Source: Leguminivora glycinivorella (taxonomy: Eukaryota; Arthropoda; Insecta; Lepidoptera; Tortricidae). Taken from it: DNA of 64,000 nucleotides. Positions 54,485 to 64,000 of this stretch are shown here, piece by piece (positions within the stretch are counted from its first letter, which is position 1; the number at the start of each line of letters is the position of its first letter). Under the pieces are notes generated by a model. It was not told the DNA's origin. It saw only the letters and a list, made by a program, of their open reading frames with translations, and made no database searches. The DNA lies in NCBI RefSeq assembly GCF_023078275.1, contig NC_062984.1:20060578-20124577 (forward strand), in the 5' to 3' direction. The position numbers and the translations under genes were made by a program.

Positions 54485-54936
54485 AAAATAGTACCATATT
54501 TTATTACGACTTAAAAACCCGCAAAAAAATTATTTAAAGTATACTTTTACTTGATCAGGCAAAAACAACATCAGCCATATTAATCTATAGAATATCTATG
54601 ACATGACGTCAGTATATTTAGAAAAAATATTTCATGTTGTCACACCCGTCAACGACTATGAATTTTAATACAATAGAGGTTGCTTCTATGGAGATCAGAT
54701 TACTACCTCTAATTTCCATAGTTGATCTGAATTATGTGACGTCACTCCATTGGCCAACACCGTTTTCGGAGTCCATAATTTAAAAAAAACATACACACAG
54801 TCATGTTTAATTAAAAATACGCAGTCATCACGCACTTTTAATGCCCGCAAGCTATAAATATTGATTTCTTAAGTCAAATACTACAGAAAACACTAACTTG
54901 ATGTGCTAAATTCGATACGAGTCTAGTAGCCTATTG
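54485..54936. other. No recognisable gene
   Basis: AT-rich; nothing identified. Confidence 0.4.
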
Positions 54937-55097
54937 TACTAAGGATACTAGCGATATTTACGCGCTGTATCGCAATGCTGATACGTTGTGCGAGGAAGTC
55001 TCCAGCTCTTTGGTCATCAGTTACCTCAACCAGACGCTTCGCGATTTCTGTGAACAACTTGTTCGCGCTGGGACCCCATGGACCTAGAGTTTCTACG
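54937..55097 (-). pseudogene. 'IQRGN' ORF fragment, second copy
   Basis: Minus-strand translation gives VETLGPWGPSANKLFTEIAK, RAGDFLAQRISIAIQR, corresponding to 32455-32650. Truncated at both ends with several substitutions. Confidence 0.75.
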
Positions 55098-55256
55098 CCG
55101 GTTTTAATATTTGAATATCTTTAATCCGATTACAGCAAAATGTTGACCAAGGCTCTATTTGTTACTGAGGTAGCTTGGTACTAGAATACAGAGAGAATGT
55201 AGCATATTCGACTGAGTATCAAATGGCTGCTACGTACGCTTAACTAAAAATATTAC

Positions 55257-56016
55257 AAATAAATTAATAGTTTAAAAAACACTATAAAACACGCTTTTAT
55301 AAATGCACGTAAAAGCCAAAAATAAATTATGGATCGTTCAAGTTGTCTCTATTTGTGAGCTGAAGTTTAAAAACTATGTGCTTTTAATTATAATATTTGA
55401 TTGTAAAAGCGTGGGGCGCTGGAACAGGAAAGACTTTTTGTATAACTTGCTGCTAAATCAAATTATGCTATGTTACGGGAAGGAGTTTACACAGATTGAC
55501 GCGCTAACTGGAGTTGCAGCATGACTAGTAGGTTCTACATTAAACAGTCAAATCAATTAAAAGTCAGTGTTCAAAGTAGGTACCAGTTTGTCGAACTCAG
55601 ACAAAATATGCGCTAGTAGCGAGGAGAGTCGACAGTCACCGACACTTAGAACGCCGCTTTTTTCCGGTAATCAAAGTATAAAAGGGGAAAGTGTCTACAG
55701 TGACAGGATGCAGAGTTCTTGTTCATGGACGAGATATCTTTGGTTCTCTTTGATAACCCTTAGGCGGCATATGTAAACGTTATGTTCTAATGCAACTTCA
55801 TTCGCCAGGAAGTTCGGATTAGTATTTGTTTACAAGAAAGTCTTTCCTGTTCCAGCGCCCCACGCTTTTACAATCAATATTATAGTTAAAAGCACATAGT
55901 TTTTAAACTTCAGCTCACAAATAGAGACAACTTGAACGATCCATAATTTATTTTTGGCTTTTACGTGCATTTATAAAAGCGTGTTTTATAGTGTTTTTTA
56001 AACTATTAATTTATTT
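55257..56016. mobile_element. Foldback element with about 178-bp TIRs
   Basis: 55257-55434 and 55839-56016 are almost perfect inverted copies (AAATAAATTAATAGTTTAAA ... GGGGCGCTGGAACAGGAAAG). The unique 400-bp centre has a short open frame with no recognisable motif. Confidence 0.92.
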
Positions 56017-56379
56017 TATACTTTTAAGTCATTAATAATGAAATACTTTTAACATTTATACATAAATTTATTTCAAGTAGGCGGATTTTACATGCCATTT
56101 GTGGCTTAAAGTGTACTTATTGCTAATTGCTACTTAATAATAACTAGCGGCTACCTTCTTATTACGGTATTATCATAAAAATGTTTATACCTAGTAAGTT
56201 ATCCGTAAAAGATAGACAATATAGACATGTGCCATCGCGGACTTTTTGAAGACATTAGAGAGACATACTTTCGCCATACATTGTTTTGAAGCTCTCAGCT
56301 AGTGGGATTTTGTTTGACTCGATTAGAAAATATTGTCACATTTCAACTAATTCAAACAAAATTTAAGTATTTCTTTTTT
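56017..56379. other. No recognisable gene
   Basis: AT-rich spacer before the tandem array. Confidence 0.4.
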
Positions 56380-58135
56380 GCCGAGCTCCCCTTTATTTGC
56401 TCTTAAGGGTCACAGGAAAACCATTACCCAACTTATTTTAAAAACAACGTTGATCTTACTTTTATGCGGGGGCTTCGCCCCCCGAGCCCCCCTTTGTTTG
56501 CTCTTAAAGGTCACAAGAAAACGCTAACCCAACTTATTTTAAATACTACGTTAATCTTTCTTTTATGTGGGGGGCTTCGCCCCCCGAGCCCCCCTTTTCG
56601 TTACTCTTAAAGGTAACAAGAAAACACTAACCCAACTTATTTTAAATACAACGTTTGTCTTTCTTTTATGCGGGGGGCTTCGCCCCCCGAGCCCCCCTTT
56701 GTTTGCTCTGAAAGGTCACAAGAAAACGCTAACCTAACTTATTTTAAATACTTCATTAATCTTTCTTTCATGCGGGGGGCTTCGCCCCCCGAGCCCCCCT
56801 TTGTTTGCTCTTAAAGGTCACAAGAAAACGCTAACCCAACTTATTTTAAATACTACGTTAATCATTCTTTTATGTGGGGGCTTCGCCCCCCAAGCCCCCC
56901 TTTTCGTTACTCTTAAGGGTAACAAGAAAACCCTAACCCAACTTATTTCAAATACAACGTTTATCTTTCTTTTATGCGGGGGGCTTCGCCCCCCCGAGCC
57001 CCCCTTTGTTTGCTCTGAAAGGTCACAAGAAAACGCTAACCCAACTTATTTTAAATACAACGTTGATCTTTCTTTTATGCGGGGGACTTCGCCCCCCAAG
57101 CCCCCCTTTGTTTGCTCTTAAAGGTCACAAGAAAACGCTAACCCAACTTATCTTAAATACTACGTTGATCTTTCTTTCATGCGGGGGGCTTCGCCCCCCG
57201 AGCCCCCCTTTGTTTGCTCTTAAAGGTCACAAGAAAACGCTAACCCAACTTATTCTAAATACTACTTTAATCTTTCTTTCATGTGGGGGGCTTCGCCCCC
57301 CGAGCCCCCCTTTGTTTGCTTTTAAAGTTCACAAGAAAACGCTAACCCAACTTATTCTAAATACTACGTTGATCTTTCTTTTATGCGGGGGCCTTCGCCC
57401 CCCCGAGCCCCCTTTGTTTGCTCTTAAAGGTCACAAGAAAACGCTAACCCAACTTATCTTAAATACTACGCTGATCTTTCTTTCATGCGGGGGGCTTCGC
57501 CCCCCGAGCCCCCCTTTGTTTGCTCTTGAAGGTCACAAGAAAACGCTAACCCAACTTATTCTAAATATTACGTTGAACCTTCTTTCATGCGGGGGGCTTC
57601 GCCCCCCGAGCCCCCCTTTTCTTTACTCTTAAGGATCACAAGAAAACCTTAACCCAACTTATTTTAAATACAACGTTGATCTTTCTTTTATGCGGGAGCT
57701 TCGCCCCCCCCCCCCGAGCCCCCTTTTCTTTACTCTTAAGGATCACAAGAAAACCTTAACCCAACTTATTTTAAATACAACGTTGATCTTTCTTTTATGC
57801 GGGGGCTTCGCCCCCGAGCCCCCCTTTGTTTGCTCTGAAAGGTCACAAGAAAACGCTAATCCAACTTATCTTAAATACTACGCTGATCTTTCTTTCATGC
57901 GGGGGCTTCGCCCCCGAGCCCCCTTTGTTTGCTCTTAAAGGTCACAAGAAAACGCTAACCCAACTTATTCTAAATACTACGTTGATATTTCTTTCATGCG
58001 GGGGCTTCGCCCCCGAGCCCCCTTTCTTTACTCTTAAGGATCACAAGAAAACCTTAACCCAACTTATTTTAAATACAACGTTGATCTTTCTTTCATGCTT
58101 GCCCCCTCGAGCCCCCCCCCCCCCCCTTTTCTGTT
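56380..58135 (+). repeat. 102-bp tandem array with GC hairpins, about 17 units
   Basis: Seventeen occurrences of the GGGGGCTTCGCCCCC hairpin or variants between 56466 and 58100. Unit: TTTGCTCTTAAAGGTCACAA, GAAAACGCTAACCCAACTTA, AATACTACGTTGATCTTTCT, TGCGGGGGGC. Some units carry TTTACTCTTAAGGATCACAA instead, marking sub-blocks. The frame is open for up to 208 codons, but indels in the G/C runs break it repeatedly. Confidence 0.95.
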
Positions 58136-59360
58136 CTTATCTTCCGGCACCATCATCAGACCTTGAAACCTAATCGTAGTCAAAGTTCATTACAAGACTT
58201 TTCTAAGAAGCCCAAAAACAGCTATGATACGATGTTCCATCATGTAGTTCCAGTTCATATCTTCCGGCTCCATCATCAGACCTTGAAACCTAATCGTAGT
58301 CAAAGTTCATTACAAGACTTTTCTAAGAAGCCCAAAAACAGCTATGATACGATGTTCCATCATGTAGTTCCAGTTCATATCTTCCGGCTCCATCATCAGA
58401 CCTTGAAACCTAATCGTAGTCAAAGTTCATTACAAGACTTTTCTAAGAAGCCCAAAAACAGCTATGATACGATGTTCCATCATGTAGTTCCAGCTCATAT
58501 CTTCCGGCTCCATCATCAGACCTTGAAACCTAATTGTAGTCAAAGTTCATTACAAGACTTTCCTAAGAAGCCCAAAAACAGCTATGATAAGATGTTCCAT
58601 CATGTAGTTCCAGTTCATATCTTCCGGCTCCATCATCAGACCTTGAAACCTAATCGTAGTCAAAGTTCATTACAAGACTTTTCTAAGAAGCCCAAAAACA
58701 GCTATGATACGATGTTCCATCATGTAGTTCCAGTTCATATCTTCCGGCTCCATCATCAGACCTTGAAACCTAATCGTAGTCAAAGTTCATTACAAGACTT
58801 TTCTAAGAAGCCCAAAAACAGCTATGATACGATGTTCCATCATGTAGTTCCAGTTCATATCTTCCGGCTCCATCATCAGACCTTGAAACCTAATCGTAGT
58901 CAAAGTTCATTACAAGACTTTTCTAAGAAGCCCAAAAACAGCTATGATACGATGTTCCATCATGTAGTTCCAGCTCATATCTTCCGGCTCCATCATCAGA
59001 CCTTGAAACCTAATTGTAGTCAAAGTTCATTACAAGACTTTCCTAAGAAGCCCAAAAACAGCTATGATAAGATGTTCCATCATGTAGTTCCAGTTCATAT
59101 CTTCCGGCTCCATCATCAGACCTTGAAACCTAATCGTAGTCAAAGTTCATTACAAGACTTTTCTAAGAAACACAAAAACAGCTATGATACGATGTTCCAT
59201 CATGTAGTTCCAGTTCATATCTTTCGGCTTCATCATCAGACCTTGAAACCTAATTGTAGTCAAAGTTCATTACAAGACTTTTCTAAGAAACCCAAAAACT
59301 GCTATGATACGATGTTCCATCATGCAGTTCCAGTTCATATCTTCCGACTCCATTATCAGA
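58136..59360 (+). repeat. 120-bp tandem array, about 10 units, with a 480-bp higher-order copy
   Basis: Near-identical 120-bp units. Three linked variants (CCAGCTCATAT, GACTTTCCTAAG, GATAAGATG) occur together at 58491-58595 and again exactly 480 bp later, showing recent duplication of a four-unit block. The long open frame (to 59503) reflects the multiple-of-three period. Confidence 0.95.
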
Positions 59361-59516
59361 TCAGCTCAACAGTACCATATTATTGTATTGTCATCGGAAC
59401 TACATATAGCTGCCAATTTTCATTACGCTACGACTCCTGGAAGATGGTTAAATTAGCTTCCTTAGATTCCATTACATACATAGTTACATACACGACGACC
59501 TAATAAAAGCGTGTTA
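59361..59516 (+). repeat. Unique 3' tail of the composite repeat, second copy
   Basis: ATCAGCTCAACAGTACCATA ... TACGACTCCTGGAAGATGGT ... GACGACCTAATAAAAGCGTG, matching 51426-51583. Confidence 0.8.
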
Positions 59517-59818
59517 AAAATATCAAAATCATAAGCAAACAGACAAAGAAATAAATTATTTTCAAAAAAGGGGTTCACCTTTTTTAGTCGTGTACAAACA
59601 GCATGCAAATATGTGAAGGTGGCTTAAAATAGAAATTACAATTTTACTAAAAAGTTTATGACTAATATAGGCAACTGTAGTTTGTTTCAAAAGTTTTCTC
59701 GTGAAATCCACTCACGCCGGTATTGCTTTTAATTTATTTTATTTTATTTTATTATTCAAATAAGTTACACAGCATAACAGTAAAACCAAGGCACTGTGAA
59801 ACTAAAAAATAAAAAAAC

Positions 59819-59890
59819 CGGTCAAGTGCGAGTTGGACTCGCCCACCGAGGGTTCCGTACAAACTTTCAAACTCCCCAGTTAAAATAATC
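59819..59890 (+). repeat. CCGGTCAAGTGCGAG element, 5' fragment
   Basis: CCGGTCAAGTGCGAGTTGGA, CGCCCACCGAGGGTTCCGTA: the same 5' end as at 625, here cut off after about 70 bp. Confidence 0.75.
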
Positions 59891-60244
59891 TCATGTTTTC
59901 ACATAACTCTAACGACTTGACTAGAAGACAAAAGTATAGGTACTAATGAGCATTATACTTCGTGTATCAATCGAGGATGATATTCTGGTTTACAAGCAGC
60001 AGTACGAGGAATCGTACCATCTTCGTCACACATTCAGAGTTATAACAACCTAAAAAGGAATCCTTAATAGTGCCGTCTCGCTCATGCCCTTTACCGTGAG
60101 AACCCCGGCTGCGCGGCCGCCGCCGGCGCGGGGTTTGCACAACTACCTCATTACGTGATTTTGTGCCATCTAAGTCACACTTAAATTTTTTCGTGAAAAT
60201 AAATTAAGTAGTGCCAAGTGTTCAGTGATTTTTCAAAATACACA

Positions 60245-62050
60245 ATGGGAAAAAGGAAACGCTCAAGGGATGAAGATTATTCTAACATACTCCGAAAGGT
60301 TAAAAAGTTAGAAGCAAAATTAAGGCGTCGGCGCCGTTCATTTTCTACATCGTCTGAGAGTGACTACGAGCATCGACGTTATTATGAAATGGACAATATG
60401 GATATTCAAGGTAATTAAAATACAACGTGTCTTTGTTCTCCACTCCACGTAAATCGTGATGAGTATTTAAACCCCACTTTAATAGTGAGGGGAACGAACA
60501 TAGACTATAATCTCCACTAAATGTGTTGAGACAGTTAACAGTATACAACTATTTCCTCCACTAAACGTGTCGAGGCAGTTTTTCAAACATAAGTACATAG
60601 GTATACCCATATTCCTCCACTAAATGTGTCGAGGCAGTTTACAAGCATATACCTTATCCCTCCACTAAATGTGTCGAGGCGGTTTACAGTATCGAGGCGG
60701 TTAACAATCATATTCATTTATACTTATTTTCTCCACTAAATGTGTTGAGACTCCACGTAAATCGTGTTTCTTGTTTGGGCCCCACTTTAAACAGTGACGA
60801 GGCAAATATCTACATTATTACCAAATATTTTTTTTAGGAGATGAAATCATAGATTTGGACGAAGTGGGTGTTCATTCTCAGCCTACCCACAATGAGATAG
60901 ATTACGCCGCCCCCTACCCGCCGCCGCCATCGCCTTCGAGCGCGCAGCCCGCATCGTTCGCGGAGCGCGTACCGTCAGCGCACGCCGCGCCCGCGCCCGC
61001 GCCCCTCGCGCAGGCGGCGCCGCCCGGTGCATTGTCTGCGCCGACCGTACCGCCACAGTCCGAGCCGTGCGCCCTAAGTGCGCTCGCTGAGTGTTCTGCG
61101 CCGCCCGTGACGAGTGCGCCGCCTATGCAAGATGACGTTCCAACTGCGCCTAGTGCGCCGTCTAATGTGATGTATAACCAAACTCCTAATATTAACTGTA
61201 CATCGAAGATAAATACAGACGAGGCTCTTACAGATGAGTATGTACCGTCGCTAGATCCGGAAATACTTCAATTGCTAGGCGACGACCCTACTACGGAGAA
61301 AAATACGGTGCTGATTTGCATAAGGATATTGCCTCAAGATGGGCACATATATATTCTAATGGTTTGCCTAAAGAGGTCCAATTGGAGCTTGCAAAAAATT
61401 ATTTGCCGCCAAAAAATTGCCCAAATATTACTGCCCCTAAACTTAATCCCGAAATTAAAGCAGCTCTTTCTGAAATAAACCTCAAGAAAGATTTATACAG
61501 TCAAAGTAAACAAAATCAGATTTCTACAAGTCTTGCTGCCATAGGACAAGTTCTCAATTGGGCCCTTTTACCAAACAATAATATGCCCCAAGACATAATA
61601 AAAGCTTTAGGCGATGCTGGAAGATTAATATGTGACATTCATCATAGAGAATCCCTGTCGCGCCGTTATGCGATATTAAATATTTTAAACAAAAATGTGA
61701 GGGATGCTCTCAAGGACACTCGATGCGACGAATATCTCTTTGGCAACGACCTGAGTGATCATATCAAGTCATCTAAGGCAATAAACAAAACTGGTTCAGA
61801 CATGAAGTTTACACCATTACGCCCTGCATACAGGCCGCCTGCAACACAGTTTCAGCGGGGAGCTTTAAACTCGAGGGGGGCGCCGCCGCGCATACCTGCA
61901 GCGACCGAGCCGCGGCCGACCCACGCGCCCGCGCCCCACCGGCCGTACCGCCAGCAGGAGCGCCGCCCGCCGCCAGCGCCGGCGCCGAGGGGTCGCCGCT
62001 ACAGCAGCTACACGCGGCACCAGCACTACCAGCGCACGGGCAGGCGTTAG
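60245..62050 (+). CDS. DIRS gag-like ORF1, with predicted intron and one frameshift
   Basis: Exon 1 starts at ATG 60245 (good context, ACAATGG): MGKRKRSRDEDYSNILRKVK is strongly basic, then Arg- and Ser-rich. A donor GTAATT at 60411 and acceptor TTTTTTTAG ending 60837 would join it in frame to GDEIIDLDEVG. Exon 2 is an Ala/Pro-rich stretch, then SLDPEILQLLGDDPTTE. At 61299-61303 the frame shifts: with one more A in the A-run it would continue YGADLHKDIASRWAHIYSNG into the open frame that ends at 62050. That downstream part has the DIRS gag-like core (KNYLPPKNCPNI, SLAAIGQVLNWALL, GRLICDIHHRESLSRRY) and a Pro/Arg-rich C-terminus. The shift may be a deletion or, less likely, programmed. Presumed nucleocapsid role. 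Confidence 0.8.
60411..60837 (+). other. Predicted intron containing tandem repeats
   Basis: 427 bp with GT...AG ends, a T-rich acceptor and phase-compatible exons on both sides. Inside, CTCCACTAAATGTGT(C/T)GAG recurs about five times (60513-60750), bracketed by two copies of CTCCACGTAAATCGTG plus CCCCACTTTAA. Stop codons occur in frame, so the gag would be interrupted unless it is spliced. Confidence 0.65.
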
Positions 62051-63942
62051 CAGAGGATCTCCAGGTACCTATTGCTGGTCGCTTAAAGTATTTTTATCAT
62101 AAATGGTGTGAAATTACTGACGACCCTACTATTTTGAGTTGGATTAAAGGATATAAAATTCCTCTTATAGACAGACCGGTTCAAATGATACAACCGATGA
62201 ACAGTGTTTGTCATGGTCATAAACAAGCTGAAATTATTGATGGTTGTATTTTAGATCTCTTAGATGCGAATTATGTATCACCATGTACACCATGTGAAGG
62301 ACAGTTCGTTTCGCCTATTTTTACTGTATCAAAACCTAACGGCAAGCACCGATTCATATTAAATTTGAAGCAACTTAACACATATGTCAAAGTTGAACAC
62401 TTCAAAATGGAAGATTATCGAACTGCACTTAAATTGCTTGACCATAATTATTTTTTAGCAACCTTAGATCTGACAGACGCTTACTTTCTAGTACCTATAG
62501 ATGAGAATGACAGAAAACTGTTGCGTTTTCAATGGAATAATCAAATGTACGAATTTAATGTACTTCCGAATGGCTTATGTTCGGCGCCTTACGTTTTTAC
62601 AAAAATATTAAAGCCAGTACTAGGATACTTACGCTTGTCAGGACATTTGTCAGTAAATTATTTAGACGATTTTTTGTGCATAGGGAGATCTTACAATGAG
62701 TGCTTAACAAACGTTAACAATTTACGAGTACGTTGCGTTTTAGAATCGCTAGGATTTGTCATTAACTTCGCTAAAAGCGAACTGATACCAAAACAGATTT
62801 GCAAATTTCTAGGATTTGTTTTTAATACCACGGACATGACTATTTTTTTACCTGACGAGAAAAAACAGCGCATTAAATCTCAAGCCTTAGAACTTTTGTG
62901 TAAAAATAAATGTACAATTCGATATTTTGCTGAATTTTTAGGACTTTTAACCTCTGCCTGCCCAGCTGTTAGTTATGGTTGGATGTATACGAAGTTATTT
63001 GAACGAGAAAAACTTTTAGCTCTTGGTGATTCACAAAATTATAACAAACAAATGACGATACCAAATAATATAATACAAGATTTATTATGGTGGAAAGATA
63101 ACATAGAGTCGTCATTTTCACCTATTCGAAAAAATAATTATTTACTTGAAATCTTCAGTGATGCATCTAACACTGGCTGGGGTGTAGCATGCAAAGGTCA
63201 AAGTACAAGTGGCAATTGGTCAAATGCACAAATGAAATTACACATTAACACGTTAGAACTGTTAGCCGCGTATTATGGTATTAAAATTTTTGCCGCGGGT
63301 CTACAAAATTGTAATATATTGTTGAGAATAGACAACACAACTGCCATATGTTACATTAACCGCATGGGCGGTGTTCAGCACCCTCATTTAAATGAAATTT
63401 CTAGGAAAATATGGCAATTGTGTGAAAGTCTAAACATTCATGTCTTTGCATCCTACATTCGATCTTGCGAGAATATAATAGCAGATAAGGAATCTCGTCG
63501 AATTAACATAGACACCGAATGGGAGATTTCAGATGAAGTATTCACTCAAATGTGTAGATTATTAGGAAACCCAACATTTGACCTATTTGCCAGTGCACAG
63601 AATTACAAATGTCAAAGATACGCTTCATGGAAACTTGACCCTTATGCTGAAATAGTAGACGCGTTTACCTTCAACTGGCAGGGAATTTTCTTTTACGCCT
63701 TCCCTCCATTCAGTCTAATTACCAGACTGTTAGAAAAAATTAAATTAGATAAAGCAGTCGGTATTGTAGTAGTACCGTACTGGCCATCACAGCCATGGTT
63801 TCCCTTGTGGTCCAGGCTTGTTGTTTCTGAAAAAATATTTTTCGGCCCTCATATGTCTTTGTTACACTCTCCTTTCAGAGTCTGTCATCCGCTTCATGCG
63901 AGCCTTATCCTGGTGGCAGCGAAATTATCAGGCAATCTATGA
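61759..63942 (+). CDS. DIRS reverse transcriptase - RNase H
   Basis: The frame is open from 61759, overlapping the 3' end of gag by about 290 bp; recognisable protein begins near 62065 (VPIAGRLKYFYHKWCEITDD). No obvious ATG start, so translation may depend on a shift or re-initiation. RT motifs: HRFILNLKQLN, motif A TLDLTDAYFLVPI, motif B LPNGLCSAPYVFTK, motif C YLDD (62659-62670), KFLGFVF. RNase H: FSDASNTGWGV (Asp), NTLELLAAYYG (Glu), RIDNTTAICYINRMGG (Asp) and NIIADKESR (Asp) keep the four catalytic acids. A DIRS-typical region follows (TFDLFASAQNYKC, YAFPPFSLI, VVPYWPSQPWFPL). Uninterrupted to TGA at 63940-63942. Makes element cDNA from RNA. Confidence 0.93.
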
Positions 63943-64000
63943 TCAAGCGCGAGGTCCCACAAGCATCCTTGGACGTAATGATGGCCTCCTTTGCTAAAAA
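63879..64000 (+). CDS. DIRS tyrosine recombinase, N-terminal start (truncated by window)
   Basis: A second frame, overlapping the RT end, reads PGGSEIIRQSMIKREVPQAS then LDVMMASFAK. This resembles the N-terminus of DIRS recombinases ('GG.EIIR...', 'A.LAS.S..T..QY'). The ATG at 63939 overlaps the RT stop as ATGA, but the frame is open upstream, so the true start is uncertain. The catalytic R-H-R-Y domain lies beyond the edge. In intact elements this enzyme integrates circular cDNA, replacing an integrase. Confidence 0.65.

Larger units (their letters stand above)
60066..64000 (+). mobile_element. DIRS-type tyrosine-recombinase retrotransposon (left part)
   Basis: Order of a short basic N-terminal exon, gag-like ORF, overlapping RT/RNase H and start of a recombinase is diagnostic of DIRS elements. 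No LTRs or integrase are seen. The left boundary is uncertain; a CpG-rich palindrome (GCGCGGCCGCCGCCGGCGCG) at about 60111-60130 may belong to the terminal repeat. The right end is outside the window. Confidence 0.88.

Noticed and set aside
58136..59360. CRISPR-like regular repeat
   Set aside because: Contiguous 120-bp units without variable spacers, in a eukaryotic context.
58163..59503. 446-codon frame with 40-residue repeats
   Set aside because: Same 120-bp satellite artefact; changes between units are not biased to silent positions, so no sign of protein selection.
60418..60800. Regulatory repeat array such as a promoter in the DIRS 5' region
   Set aside because: Phase-matched GT and AG borders explain this block better as an intron; no promoter motif was seen.

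Overview
This is AT-rich eukaryotic DNA, most likely from a moth or butterfly. That call rests on interspersed repeats I recognise as typical of Lepidoptera: tRNA-headed SINEs, repeats ending GGAACCCTAAAA, CTAG-ended Helitron-like repeats, and LINE tails ending GTATAAAAA. I see no convincing host gene, no rRNA or functional tRNA gene, no CRISPR array and nothing bacterial. Essentially everything that can be interpreted is transposable element (TE), much of it nested.

Layout. 1-5 kb: two Helitron-like copies with GATAGG/GATACG microsatellites, the first split by a 3.2-kb composite insertion. 6-8.5 kb: a 121-bp tandem array broken by a 1.4-kb GC-rich block that encodes an unrecognised proline-rich protein and is flanked by a 13-bp direct repeat. 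8.5-25 kb: short elements, namely TTAA-flanked MITEs, palindromic MITEs, SINEs and LINE tails. 25.5-28.6 kb: Helitron pieces, Penelope-like (PLE) repeat copies and a 5'-truncated RTE LINE with a 19-bp target-site duplication (TSD). 29-31.8 kb: a PLE with a GIY-YIG domain, inverted on itself, bounded by a 13-bp TSD and split by a TA-flanked MITE. 34.2-39 kb: a nearly full-length CR1-group LINE whose ORF2 has two single-base frameshifts. 40.4-42.3 kb: a palindromic CAGGG element carrying a dead mariner, a short Helitron and a MITE. 43.4-44.1 kb: a second PLE with an 11-bp TSD. 47.2-49.5 kb: a TTAA-bounded piggyBac-like element. 50.3-51.6 and 56.4-59.5 kb: two copies of one composite repeat (102-bp hairpin array, 120-bp array, unique tail). 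51.7-52.9 kb: a non-autonomous element with perfect TIRs and an 8-bp TSD. 60-64 kb: the left part of a DIRS-type tyrosine-recombinase retrotransposon, with a predicted intron, gag, RT/RNase H and the start of the recombinase, running off the right edge.

The genes do not form a host pathway. Each retroelement carries its own set: ORF1 plus EN-RT in the LINE; gag, RT-RNase H and recombinase in the DIRS element; RT plus GIY-YIG in the PLE. Nesting gives a relative order of insertion at several sites. Family names come from motifs and architecture read by eye; no database search was run.
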